DNA from: Paenibacillus dendritiformis
Lineage (GTDB): Bacteria; Bacillota; Bacilli; Paenibacillales; Paenibacillaceae
NCBI RefSeq assembly: GCF_021654795.1
Contig: NZ_AP025344.1
Location: 3,348,501 to 3,412,500 of the forward strand
Reading direction: 5' to 3'
DNA length: 64,000 bases
The position numbers and the translations under genes are program-made. Shown here piece by piece: positions 34,009 through 43,096 of this stretch. The notes under the pieces were generated by a model that saw nothing but the letters and a program-made list of their open reading frames with translations, was not told the origin of the DNA and made no database searches. Within the stretch, counting starts at the first letter, position 1; each line of letters begins with the position of its first letter.

Positions 34009-35472
34009 TTAGTTCACTTCTCTGCGGCGAACCTTTCCTGCTGAAGTTTTGGGCAGTTCTTCTCGAAACTCAATTCTTCTAGGCACTTTATAATGAGAAA
34101 GTTTTTGATAACAGAATTTGAGAATTTCCTGTTCAGATATGTGCTCCTTTAACACAACGAAAGCAACTGGTATCTCGCCTCTCTTTTCATCAGGTCGCCC
34201 CACTACGACAGTCTCTGCAACGGCAGGGTGCTTGCTGAGGATTTCCTCAATCTCATATGGATTAACTTTCTTTCCGTTGACATTGATTGTAATATTTACC
34301 CTGCCCGCTATGTTCAACTCATCCCGTTCATTTAAATAAGCTAGATCTCCCGTTCTCCACCATCCATCTTCCAAAAAAAACGAATCCATATCTAGATGTG
34401 ATTTTAAATACCCTTTGGCAAGTGATGGACTGTTAATTAGTAATTCACCTACTATTTTCCCATCCACCTCTACACTGTTTGACATATCAAACTTTATCTG
34501 AACCCCTTCTATAGGTTGACCGACATTACTAGTTAAACCATCAACTATATCATTCCTCTTAATAGATATTCCTCCCGCTTCAGAGGAACCGTAGATATTA
34601 TGTATAGACAAATTAAGTTTATCCTTACACGCTTGTAATAGCTCCTTTGGCAAAGGAGCTGTTGATGATAAAGCAAACCGGATATGATAGAAAGGTTGTT
34701 CAACATGTTGAACTAACAATTTATAATGAACCGGAAGAGCCATGAGGATTGTTGCAGATATATCACGCACCCTGCTTTCCAATGCAGACGGTAGAGTATA
34801 CGGCCCTACAAACGACACAGCAGCCCCACTCATAAAACTTGCAAAACATCCACATATTAAGCCAAATGCATGATAAACAGGCGCTACGCAAATCACTTGA
34901 TCAGACGGACCAATCCCAAGTGAGCGTCCGATACGTTCCCCATCCCCAACGACACTTTCCACAGTTTTAACTACCGTAGACGGCACTTTAGTAGACCCAG
35001 AGGTAAGGAGAACGATGTAACTATGATTTGATGATTCAATAGAGTATTCACTCCAACATTCTGCAGCCTTACCTCTATTAAGCAATGAAAAGTTATCATT
35101 AAAACAACTAAAAGTTAGAACTGCATCACCACAAGATTCCGATGATGATAAACAATTAACAGCCTGTAATTCATAGGTGGTCCGATACATTTCCAAGATT
35201 TGTTTCTTCTCTTGTTCTTTTAAATTTGGATCTACTAACATGACCGATACACCTAAGTAGCTTGCAGCAATTACCGCTGCCCAAATCACTTCATTTTTCT
35301 CTAGCATAATGGAAAGTGATGTGCCTGGGGACAAACCAAGTTTTTTGAAACCAGCAACAAGCTTATTTACTTCAGCTAAAAAATCTCGATACGTAATTCG
35401 CTCATGATCAATTACCAATGCTATCGAATTGGGTTTTGTCTCTGAAATTATTTTCAAACGATTATACAGCAT
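34009..35472 (-). CDS. Acyl-AMP ligase (ANL superfamily), starter activation
   Basis: The 487-residue enzyme belongs to the acyl-CoA synthetase/AMP-ligase group. It shows a P-loop-like LLTSGSTKVPSTVV (unusual: the normal Gly and Lys of TSGSTGxPK are replaced), NIYGSSEAGG, the WWRTGDLAYLNERDELNIAGR hinge region and the C-terminal lysine in LPKTSAGKVRRRE. It is the first gene of the operon, with AAAGGGGG before ATG 35472. Next to an ammonia-lyase and two ACPs it most likely activates cinnamate (or beta-phenylalanine) and loads an ACP. A weak promoter-like TTTACT...AAATAA lies about 40 bases upstream. Confidence 0.85.
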   Translation of the reverse strand: MLYNRLKIISETKPNSIALVIDHERITYRDFLAEVNKLVAGFKKLGLSPGTSLSIMLEKNEVIWAAVIAASYLGVSVMLVDPNLKEQEKKQILEMYRTTYELQAVNCLSSSESCGDAVLTFSCFNDNFSLLNRGKAAECWSEYSIESSNHSYIVLLTSGSTKVPSTVVKTVESVVGDGERIGRSLGIGPSDQVICVAPVYHAFGLICGCFASFMSGAAVSFVGPYTLPSALESRVRDISATILMALPVHYKLLVQHVEQPFYHIRFALSSTAPLPKELLQACKDKLNLSIHNIYGSSEAGGISIKRNDIVDGLTSNVGQPIEGVQIKFDMSNSVEVDGKIVGELLINSPSLAKGYLKSHLDMDSFFLEDGWWRTGDLAYLNERDELNIAGRVNITINVNGKKVNPYEIEEILSKHPAVAETVVVGRPDEKRGEIPVAFVVLKEHISEQEILKFCYQKLSHYKVPRRIEFREELPKTSAGKVRRREVN

Positions 35473-35575
35473 AAAAATTAAGCCCCCTTTAATAGTTATT
35501 TATTTCATTACCTTGGGAAGTAAAAGAAATACATTTTTCATGGATTTATGCGTATGTAGGGAAAGGGGGGAGCCT

Positions 35576-35698
35576 ATGATCTTGATGAGTAAGACCAGAA
35601 AAGAGATTACAAAAAATAATGTTCATAGTTTCCCGGATCAACCTCAAAATCAGTGCTTGACTGCTAAACCAACATCCGATAGCGATTACATTCGATAA
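35576..35698 (+). CDS. Possible 40-residue peptide, unknown function
   Basis: ATG 35576 follows GGGAAAGGGGGGAG at usable spacing. The product (MILMSKTRKEITKNN... ending SDSDYIR) is polar, with one cysteine. It is divergent from the first gene of the biosynthetic operon and shares its promoter region. No family is recognised; it may be a small regulator or signal peptide, or a chance frame. Confidence 0.35.
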   Translation: MILMSKTRKEITKNNVHSFPDQPQNQCLTAKPTSDSDYIR

Positions 35699-36700
35699 GA
35701 ATGCCTGCTTTAGAGCGACTTCGTGTGGGCGGGGCTGGAAAGGTTTTATACGATTGTGTCAACCTTCTACGTTTGTCCAGCGGCATTGATGCTAGTTCAC
35801 GATCTTCTCTTTCCGATTGCGCAACGTCTCGAGAGCGCATCAGACCGTGACATGGTCGATTCGATCGCCCTGCTCGCACCAATGTTCAAGTCCCCTTCTG
35901 GTAATGGTAAAGTCCGATATGCAGTTATACCGGATCGTGAAGGCTTCTTTCCACTCTCACACGCTACGAAGCAGAGGGGAGAAAGTAGGTCAGGAGCGAT
36001 TCCAACCGTTTCTTATTTTCTTCGCTTAGCGACTCGGCTGGCGGGTTCAACAAACGATGATTGGCTTTCAGATTCGCCTTAGCCCGTGATGATAGGGTGT
36101 TTTGGACCGTTCTGCGAACTTCCTGTACACTTTCAATCACATAACCGTGAACGTCAAAACGGTCCGCGATGCGAATCGCATTCGGAAAACACTCGCTGAT
36201 CCTTGGGCATACAACTGCAGTCCTTCCAGCTTTCGACCTGGCAGCAGGTCTAGCATCGTCTCGCCTTTAAGGTTATGAATACCGGTATTATACGCATGAC
36301 CCTTCTTGTTTGCACAGTCAGCGACGCCTAAAACCAGGTCAGCCGTTTCTTTGGCTTCTTCCCACACTTGCTTACAGATCCGCTCGTGCTCAAGGGCGGG
36401 ACCGCCTCGTTATGAATGCGTTGTACGGTGCTGACTGGCGCCTGCTGCATACGCGCGTTATGCGCTGCTGTAGAACCGAATGCTAGTCCAACGGTATGGG
36501 AGCGAAAAAGCTCCTGTAGCGTCGTACACCATACAAACCCAGCTTTGCAGCGCGTACATAACAGCCGAGCGGACGGTACGTGCAATTAGGTTTTCTTCTC
36601 AAACACGGACAGACGAGCCGCATGTTATTGCTTCCCTTGCGAATGACAGGTTAATCCGATCCACAGCAGGGGCAGCATTGTTTGTCGCCTAGCGGTACAG
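35664..36700 (-). pseudogene. ISL3-family transposase, multiply frameshifted
   Basis: Fragments in successive minus-strand frames read like an ISL3 transposase from N- to C-terminus: a cysteine pair near 36690, then LGVADCANKKGHAYNTGIHNLKGETMLDLLPGRKLE (36340-36230), YVIESVQEVRRTVQNTLSSRAKANLKANHRLLNPP (36140-36030), and a C-terminal ILIECNRYRM (35690). At least three frameshifts or stops interrupt it, so it is inactive. Confidence 0.8.
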
Positions 36701-37650
36701 CTTCTATGTGAAAGTCATCGGCATCGATGGACAGAATTTGGTTTATCTTTAGCTCTGGCAAGTTGAGCCTTTGTTCCTTTTGTTGTTTGGTAGGACTTAC
36801 ATCAATACAGGATTAGCAGATGTATTTCCATTTTTTCGCCTTAGCTCAGTTCGTCAAGAACTGATTTTGGTTTTGAGCCAGTTTTCCGACTTCAAATTAT
36901 AGCCTCAGTTTCTGCTGTTTTACTTAACTCATATTATTGGGAGCAGTTAGGGGTAGATGTGTCCAAAAACGGAAGTTAATTCGTACTCAGAGTTTTAAAC
37001 CTCAATACGGATTGCATCGATCGAAGATTACCATCCATTCAAGATACAGAACAAGCGAGGAGACATGTAGGAATGAAAACAACCAAAAGAAGCTCAATCG
37101 ATTGTGCTTCGCTCTTATCATAATCTCACAGGATGTCCTTAAATATAAAAAATACTCTGATGTAATACACCTCAATCGACTTTATCAAATGCGTAAATCT
37201 ATGTAATATTTTCAACAATTTGTTCAGGTAAAACCTTTGTTATATCCACATCAAAGAAGGGGATGAGAAAAACAGTAGTCCATTGGAATGTATAAGTAGG
37301 TCATAATAAAAGAATCAATCATCATTATAGAAAATAATAAGGTCGGTTATGAAGGTTCCCGAAATCGCGGATGCTAACCAAAATCCACCGAGTGCAGCAA
37401 CAGAATTAGATATAATGATTCCCGGTACAATGCAAAATCATTTATCCGAGCAAACCCATTATTTACTTTACTGATATATAAAAACATATTTTTCTGTGCA
37501 CTCTTATTATATATGATATACACATTTTTACAAGTTTTTTAAAAAAATTGTGTTAATTGTTTCTCTTAATTCATTAGAATGTATAACTAACATAATCCCA
37601 AATTTCGAAAGCCCATAGTATTGAGGCAAGTGGCCGGGTCAATAGTAAAT
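36701..37650. other. AT-rich intergenic stretch, no supported gene
   Basis: No frame with a credible start and family is seen. On the minus strand about 37440-37300 encodes a short hydrophobic run (GIIISNSVAALGGFWLASAISG) that may be the tail of a lost membrane transporter. The rest looks like decayed sequence. Confidence 0.35.
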
Positions 37651-37657
37651 CAGAATG

Positions 37658-38289
37658 TTAAAATATGGAAATTTCCCGTGTTTGATAGAAACTGGGAGGC
37701 GTTGTGAATGGTCTTTCCCCCTCCCCACTGAAGACTTCACCTAAAGGTGATTTGCGTCTAAATCCCAAAGGGCCTTTTTGGATAAAATTGGGTTTAAATG
37801 GTTCACCTTCACTTTTCCACTCTAACCTAACGCGATTGCCATCCCAAAGTAGTAAGCCCAACCGCTCCAAAGCGGGTATCCCATCTGACTTGCTGCCAAC
37901 TCCGAATCGCTTGTGATCCAGTGGGCTAAATCGTCTGCATTCGGCAATACAGCAGATAAAAGTAACATTCTTATTTGATTTTTTAAAGCAAACTCCTTAA
38001 TATGCGTAAGGAACATTTCATTTTTGATGTATCTTTTCTTCAGCCCCTAACAAGTATCAACAACAATTAACTAGATTTCTTTTTCAAGTCATGATCCGCA
38101 ACGAATAAGTGCTTTTGCCTTTTCAGGTGTGGCAATAACGACTTGTGATTCATTTATCAGTTCAAAGTCTGTAACATTTGCAGTTAACCTACCATATAAC
38201 TTCGAAACAGTAATGCCTAGCGGTCCAAATATTCTATTTAAGCTTTGCTCAATTTCAAAAACTAAGGAGCGGAATGGTGCAAGATCCAC
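37658..38289 (-). pseudogene. Superfamily 2 DEAD/DEAH helicase fragment
   Basis: Three pieces in shifting frames form part of an SF2 helicase core: RIFGPLGITVSKLYGRLTAN with ESQVVIATPEKAKALIR (38289-38089, around motifs Ia-Ib), NQIRMLLLSAVLPNADDLAHWI (38016-37900, motif III, SAVLPN), and RLGLLLWDGNRVRLEWKSEGE (37870-37658). The Walker A, the DEAD box and the C-terminal RecA domain are missing. Helicases of this type often belong to phage-defence or DNA-modification loci, but no partner gene remains. Confidence 0.65.
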
Positions 38290-38344
38290 AAACCTTTGAT
38301 AATATATGAGGCTGATAAAGCGCTGAAGGCCAAAGGCGCTGAGT

Positions 38345-38935
38345 TTGGCTAAATTTCTCCGATTATATCTCAGTCGTTATTCTGGAGATTTCCGGTCAAT
38401 TCGAGCTATATCAGACAGAGATCAACATCCAACGGCTTGTAGTCAAGTTGAACGAGACCTTTCATTACACCCCGCACATGGCGTTTGGTCTTCGTAATCA
38501 GGATATTATGCTGACCTTCCTCCCCCAAGCTTGCAGATATCGAGCTGATCAAACATTCTATGGAACGCATGATCAGTTCAGCGAAGTATGTGGTGAATGC
38601 AGGAATAGGCACCCCTTATAAAGGCATAATGAACATTCCCAAAAGTAATTCAGAAGCTCAAAAAACACTGCATTATATGCTCAGCAAACATCAATCCGGG
38701 TGTATACAATATAAAGACATAGGAACCGTTTATTCTTGGGCCAGGATGTCTCCGAGATCAACCAGTTCGTACTGAACATCCTAGCCCCACTGCAAAGCGC
38801 ACCGGATCATAACAGCCAATTGGAACAAACTTTACATGCTTACATTTCCGAGGGCATGATTGCTATTAATACCGCAGCAGTACTTGATATTCATATTAAT
38901 ACGCTTTATCAGCGGCCCAAAAAAATTCAACAGGT
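38345..38935 (+). pseudogene. PucR/CdaR-type regulator remnant
   Basis: Translations in two or three plus frames give ISVVILEISGQFELYQTEI, then MERMISSAKYVVNAGIGTPYKG, then LNILAPLQSAPDHNSQLEQTL with the C-terminal helix-turn-helix AAVLDIHINTLYQRPKKIQQVLNI. That last segment is the PucR C-terminal HTH (NRTAxxLxIHxNTLxYRLxKI). Frameshifts near 38560 and 38755 break it and the N-terminus is absent. It is directly cut by the second ISNCY copy. Confidence 0.7.
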
Positions 38936-38954
38936 GTTGAATATCCGGGTAGTT

Positions 38955-40090
38955 CTTTTGTGATAAAGTCACCCAGAAATGAAGAAGCTACTTTTGTGGA
39001 GAAAATCATAGATGGGCGGATGACCAATAGGGAGGGAGCGGCAGCGCTTGGTTTATCAGAGCGCCAAGTCATTCGACTGAAGAAGAAATACCAATCCGGA
39101 AAAGGAGCACAAGAACTTATACACAAGAATCGGCGGAAACAACCTCATCACGCCCTTCCCACCGAAGTGAACGAACGTATCGTTGAGCTGTACACAGCCA
39201 AGTATTACGGGAGCAATTGCTGTCACTTCGCTGAGCTTCTGCAGAAGCATGAATCGCTGACACTGAGTGCTTCCAGCGTAAGACGCATCCTTCTCGCTAG
39301 CGGGCTTAAGCAGGTGAAGCAACGGCGTCGCAGTAAAGCCCATCCGCCACGGGAACGCAAACCGCAAGCCGGCATGCTGTGGCAGATTGACGCAACTCCT
39401 TATCCATGGTTGGAGGATCGGGCTCCGTCCTTTACGCTGCATGCTGCGATTGACGATGCAACAGGTACGGTTGTCGGTGCCGTCTTTCGTCCGAACGAAT
39501 GCCGGGAGGCCTACTCTCTTGTCATGAAGCAAGGGATAGAAAAATACGAGGTTCCCCTTGGGCTTTACCGTGATCGGCATACGATTTTCCGGTCGCATAA
39601 CGAAAAGCTGACGCTCGAGCAAGAGCTCACTGGATAGACCAAGCCGCTCTCCCACTTCGGCAAAGCGATGGCTGACTTGCATATTGAGCACATTAAGGCG
39701 ATTACACGGCAAGCCAAGGGACGTGTAGAACGTCTCTGGCAAACGTTTCAGGACTGCTTGGTGATCGAACTGCGGCTTCTTGGCATTCAGACGCTGGAAG
39801 AGGCGAACGCGGCTTTGTCCGGCTTATTGGAGAAGCACAATCACAAATTTGGCATAGAGCCTAAAATGACCGATTCGGCTTACCTGAAGCTTGATCCGTC
39901 TATCGATTTAAATCATGTGTTCACGCTTCGCAATTATCGGCAACTCGGGACCGGAAAAACCCTTTCGTACAACGGAAAGTATACCCTTGCCCAGCCTGCT
40001 TCCCTTCGTCTGATGCAAAAACGACGGTTGAAGTGCGGGAGAGGTTAACAGGGGATGTACTCTTGTGGCACCAAGGTCAGCCCTGGGCAC
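38955..40090 (+). pseudogene. ISNCY-like transposase, copy 2, inactivated
   Basis: This nearly full-length copy encodes the same helix-turn-helix and PQAGMLWQIDATPYPWLEDR catalytic region as the remnant at 12418, in the same orientation. Its start region is lost (sequence equivalent to the first copy's leader is deleted), an in-frame TAG at 39635 interrupts LEQELTG-TKPLSHFGKAMADL, probably from CAG, and a frameshift near 40019 splits LRLMQK from TTVEVRERLTGDVLLWHQGQPWAL. It marks the right edge of the AT-rich island. Confidence 0.88.
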
Positions 40091-40117
40091 TCAAAAAACA
40101 TTCTAGCTCTCGCTCCT

Positions 40118-40178
40118 TTTACAAAACATTTATATCTACTTCACGTTCCGATTACACCTCGTTACCATTCCATTAACA
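40118..40178 (+). promoter_or_regulatory. PhoP box: six hexamers at exact 11-base spacing
   Basis: TTTACA (40118), TTTATA (40129), TTCACG (40140), ATTACA (40151), TTACCA (40162) and TTAACA (40173) repeat at 11-base intervals. This is the Bacillus PhoP operator layout (TT[AC]ACA-like units, about one helical turn apart). It ends about 55 bases before the alkaline phosphatase start, so phosphate-starvation control is strongly suggested. Confidence 0.75.
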
Positions 40179-40232
40179 ATTCCCTTCCATAATGAAGGAG
40201 GTTGAGTACATATTTGGTTGGAGGGATATCAA

Positions 40233-41954
40233 TTGAAATCATTTGTACGCAAATCGCTGGTTGTTGCCCTAGCCCTGCTGATGCTTCCATGCGGCGCATG
40301 GCAATCCGATGCGGCGCTGGCCGCGGGAGCGGGACAGCGGCAGCCGGAATCCAAAAACATCATTGTGCTCATCGGCGATGGCATGGGCCCTGCGCAGGTA
40401 ACCGCAGCACGAATCTACTCCAAAAACAAGCTGAAGAAGCCGTATTTGAACCTGGACAGCATGTACGTCGGTCAAGCTGCGACCTTCGCCGACAAAGGCG
40501 AAGACGGAGACACCGTGGTGTCCGGCGAAGTGACGGATTCCGCTTCCGCGGGAACGGCCTTCGCGACCGGACATAAAACCTACAATGCGGCCATCAGCGT
40601 CTCGAACGAGGATATTTCCAAGCCATTCGCTTCCGTCATGGAAGCATCCAAAGCGGCCGGCAAGTCGACGGGTCTGGTTACGACGGCACGCATCACGCAT
40701 GCTACTCCGGCCGTATACGCCGCACATGTCCGCAACCGCGACAACGAAAACGCGATCGCCTCTCAATATTTGGAGTCCGGCGTCGATGTGCTGCTCGGCG
40801 GCGGCAAGCGCCATTTCGTCAGCAAGAAGGAGAAAGGCAAGCGTGACGACAAGACAATCATTCCCGATTTCGAGAAAAAAGGCTACAAAGTCGTATACGA
40901 TAAAAAAGGCTTGGCCGCGTTAACGTCCAAAAATCAAAAAATTCTCGGCTTGTTCCATGACTCACACGTCGATTATGTGCTGGATCGCAAGCCGGAGACC
41001 CCGAGTCTTGCCGACATGACGGCCAGGGCGCTCGAGGCTCTGTCCACAAATCCAAAGGGGTTCACGATAATGGTGGAGGGCGGGCGGATTGACCATGCCG
41101 CCCACGCGAATGATTTCGGCGCCATGATCCAGGAGACGCTTGATTTCGACGCCGCCGTGAAGGTGGCGCTTGAGTTCGCGAAGAAGGACGGCAACACATC
41201 CGTTGTCATTACCGCCGACCACGAGACGGGCGGCCTCTCGCTGTCGCGCGACAACATTTATGAGCTGAATGTAGACGCCTGGGACGCGCAAAACATCTCT
41301 TCCGAGCTTCTCGCGCCACAGCTTGCGCAGGCAACGTCGACAGCGGAAATCAAGGAGCTGATCAAGAAGCATACCGGATTTGCAGATATCACGGAAGAAG
41401 AAGCGCAATATATTATGGAGGGGGACGGCACCTCATATAAGCAGGAAGGCGCCTTCAATCAAGTGATGGCCAAGCGCTACTTGATCGGCTGGTCCGGACA
41501 TGGACACTCGGCCGTCGACGTCGGCGTGTGGGCTTACGGTCCGATCGTGAAGCATGTCCAAGGACAGATTGACAACACCGCAATCGCAACCAGCATCGCG
41601 CAAGTCGCCGGGCTAGATTTGGAAAAAGCAACAGAAGATCTCGTGGCCAAGCACCTGTACCCGAAATATAAAGTAAACGGGGACGGCACCGTTCTATTCC
41701 CGGCGGTCAAGCTTGCAAAAGCGCTGCAAATCAAAGTTACGGACAACAAGGACGCGAAGGTCACGACATTTACGAAAGGCGATGTGACCTTGAAAGTGCT
41801 GAACGGAAGCAAAGTGACCATGAACGGCAAAGCCAGCGCGCTTCCGGCCGGGCTTGATGGCAATGTTCTCTATCTGAATCTGGAGGCGTTCAGCCAGTTG
41901 ACAGGGCAACCTTTGAAGTGGGATGCCTTGTCCGAACGCATCATACTGAAATGA
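40233..41954 (+). CDS. Secreted alkaline phosphatase with C-terminal copper-amine-oxidase-like domain
   Basis: The 573-residue protein starts at TTG 40233, seven bases after GGAGGG, with a signal peptide (KSFVRKSLVVALALLMLPCG). The PhoA-type core has the first metal Asp in VLIGDGMGPAQ, the nucleophile serine in VTDSASAGTAFATGHKT, RITHATPAVYAAHV, MVEGGRIDHAAHAND, VVITADHETGG and the last metal His in GWSGHGHSAVDVGVWAYG. After about residue 480 a Cu-amine-oxidase N-terminal-like module follows (VTLKVLNGSKVTMNGKASALP, LNLEAFSQLTG), common on Paenibacillus exported proteins and thought to bind the cell wall. It releases phosphate outside the cell; the upstream PhoP box fits. Confidence 0.92.
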   Translation: MKSFVRKSLVVALALLMLPCGAWQSDAALAAGAGQRQPESKNIIVLIGDGMGPAQVTAARIYSKNKLKKPYLNLDSMYVGQAATFADKGEDGDTVVSGEVTDSASAGTAFATGHKTYNAAISVSNEDISKPFASVMEASKAAGKSTGLVTTARITHATPAVYAAHVRNRDNENAIASQYLESGVDVLLGGGKRHFVSKKEKGKRDDKTIIPDFEKKGYKVVYDKKGLAALTSKNQKILGLFHDSHVDYVLDRKPETPSLADMTARALEALSTNPKGFTIMVEGGRIDHAAHANDFGAMIQETLDFDAAVKVALEFAKKDGNTSVVITADHETGGLSLSRDNIYELNVDAWDAQNISSELLAPQLAQATSTAEIKELIKKHTGFADITEEEAQYIMEGDGTSYKQEGAFNQVMAKRYLIGWSGHGHSAVDVGVWAYGPIVKHVQGQIDNTAIATSIAQVAGLDLEKATEDLVAKHLYPKYKVNGDGTVLFPAVKLAKALQIKVTDNKDAKVTTFTKGDVTLKVLNGSKVTMNGKASALPAGLDGNVLYLNLEAFSQLTGQPLKWDALSERIILK

Positions 41955-41962
41955 TGATGACG

Positions 41963-41996
41963 GGCGGGATGATGCTTATCATCCTGCCCTTTTTTA
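41963..41996 (+). terminator. Alkaline phosphatase terminator
   Basis: GGGCGGGATGATG-CTTAT-CATCCTGCCC followed by TTTTTT, 9 bases after the stop codon. Confidence 0.85.
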
Positions 41997-42226
41997 ATGG
42001 GGCCGGCCTGTGAAGCGGCTTGTCCGGCCCTTCTTATCCCGGCTGGACGGTCCAGCACCCTCTAGCATGGACGGCTGTCCAGCGCCTTCCAGAAAGGCTG
42101 GCCGCAACTGCGCCTTCTAGCAAGCAGTGATTTACATATTATTCCATTTCAAAGTAACGGAACCCGCTCCTCTAGTCAATGATGGGCCATCCGCGCCTTC
42201 CCGACTGGCCCCGCCTCACCGCACGC

Positions 42227-42374
42227 GGGATGAGCGGCAGCTGGCTGGTCTCGCCTCACCGTCCGGGATGAACAGCAGCTGGCTGGTCTCGCCTCACCGT
42301 CCGGGATGAACAGCATCTGGCTGGTCTCCCCCACCGTCCGGGATGAACAGCAGCTGGCTGGTCTCGCCCACCGC
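42227..42374. repeat. Tandem array of four 37-38 bp units
   Basis: Four adjacent units beginning GGGATGA[GA]C[AG]GCA and ending CACCGTCC differ at a few bases and one is a base shorter. There are no spacers, so this is not CRISPR. Surrounding bases 42000-42226 hold shorter imperfect repeats (CTGGACGGTCCAGC-like) and no gene. Confidence 0.8.
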
Positions 42375-42568
42375 GAATCCTGCATAAATGCAGGATTGAT
42401 CCTGCGGGCAAGCGGACTCGATTCGAATCCTGCAAAATTACATGATTTTTCCTCGTTAATGCTCATTCCGCCCGTCATTTCACGAAAATGCTGCAGCCCT
42501 GCAGCATTTTCCTCTTAAAGCACCGGAAACGGCCAAAAATCCTGCACTTTTGCAGCTTTGATCCACAT
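42375..42568. repeat. Cluster of short TGCAG palindromes
   Basis: TCCTGCATAAATGCAGGA, TCCTGCAAAATTACATGA, ATGCTGCAGCCCTGCAGCAT and TCCTGCACTTTTGCAG occur within 200 bases. The same motif family fills 57130-57990, so it is a dispersed intergenic repeat of this genome. No gene is supported between. Confidence 0.65.
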
Positions 42569-42669
42569 CCACCATCAAGAGTAGCGTTCATCATCAAGAG
42601 TCTGGTCCACCGTCAAGAGTAGCGTTCATCATCAAAAGTCTGGTCCGCCATCAAGTGTAGCGTTCATCA
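42569..42669. repeat. Tandem 38-bp repeat derived from the 3' end of the adjacent gene
   Basis: Units starting CCACC[AG]TCAAGAGTAGCG repeat at 38 bases (42569, 42607, partial 42645). Read on the minus strand each unit encodes MNATLDGGPD followed by a stop, the same as the end of the neighbouring reading frame, so the array looks like tandem duplication of a coding tail. Confidence 0.7.
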
Positions 42670-43049
42670 CGACGATCTTTCGTACCCACTCGTCGCGGCC
42701 AATCGTCACTAGATCGAACATCAGCCCCTTGCTTTTCCCATCTTCAAAATTCTCTCCTGAATAATGGCTGGGACGCTCTTTCCAGCCCTGGTCGATCCAG
42801 AAGGTGTTCACTAAAATATTTTTCGCTTTTTTATCCATCCCTGCTTTCTTCATTTCAGCATTTAGGTTCAGCCAACCATCCATGCGGGATCTCGATCGTT
42901 GTGGCATGTTGGATGTACGTAAATGCATCTTTCTTCAACAAGCCCATCGAGTACCTCATTCCTGCTCTCAAAAGGAAAACTTCACCATTTAGCTGCTCAC
43001 GAACGAACCAATGGGAAGACTCCAAGCCTTCGAAAATGAATTGGACCAA
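42632..43049 (-). pseudogene. Hypothetical protein, frameshifted
   Basis: Two overlapping minus-strand frames make one continuous-looking protein: VQFIFEGLESSHWFVREQLNGEVFLLRAGMRYS ... EIPHGW (43049-42870), then LNLNAEMKKAGMDKKAKNILVNTFWIDQGWKERPSHYSGENFEDGKSKGLMFDLVTIGRDEWVRKIVVMNATL (given in parts; 42885-42650). A small insertion near 42880 (GATGGTTGGCTG) breaks the frame. I do not recognise the family. No strong ribosome site is evident. Confidence 0.5.
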
Positions 43050-43096
43050 AAAACGGCTTTAAAACTCTCAGCCCCCGAAATCATGCATGCCAGTCT

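Noticed and set aside
42227..42374. CRISPR array
   Set aside because: Repeats are directly adjacent with no unique spacers and no cas genes are nearby.
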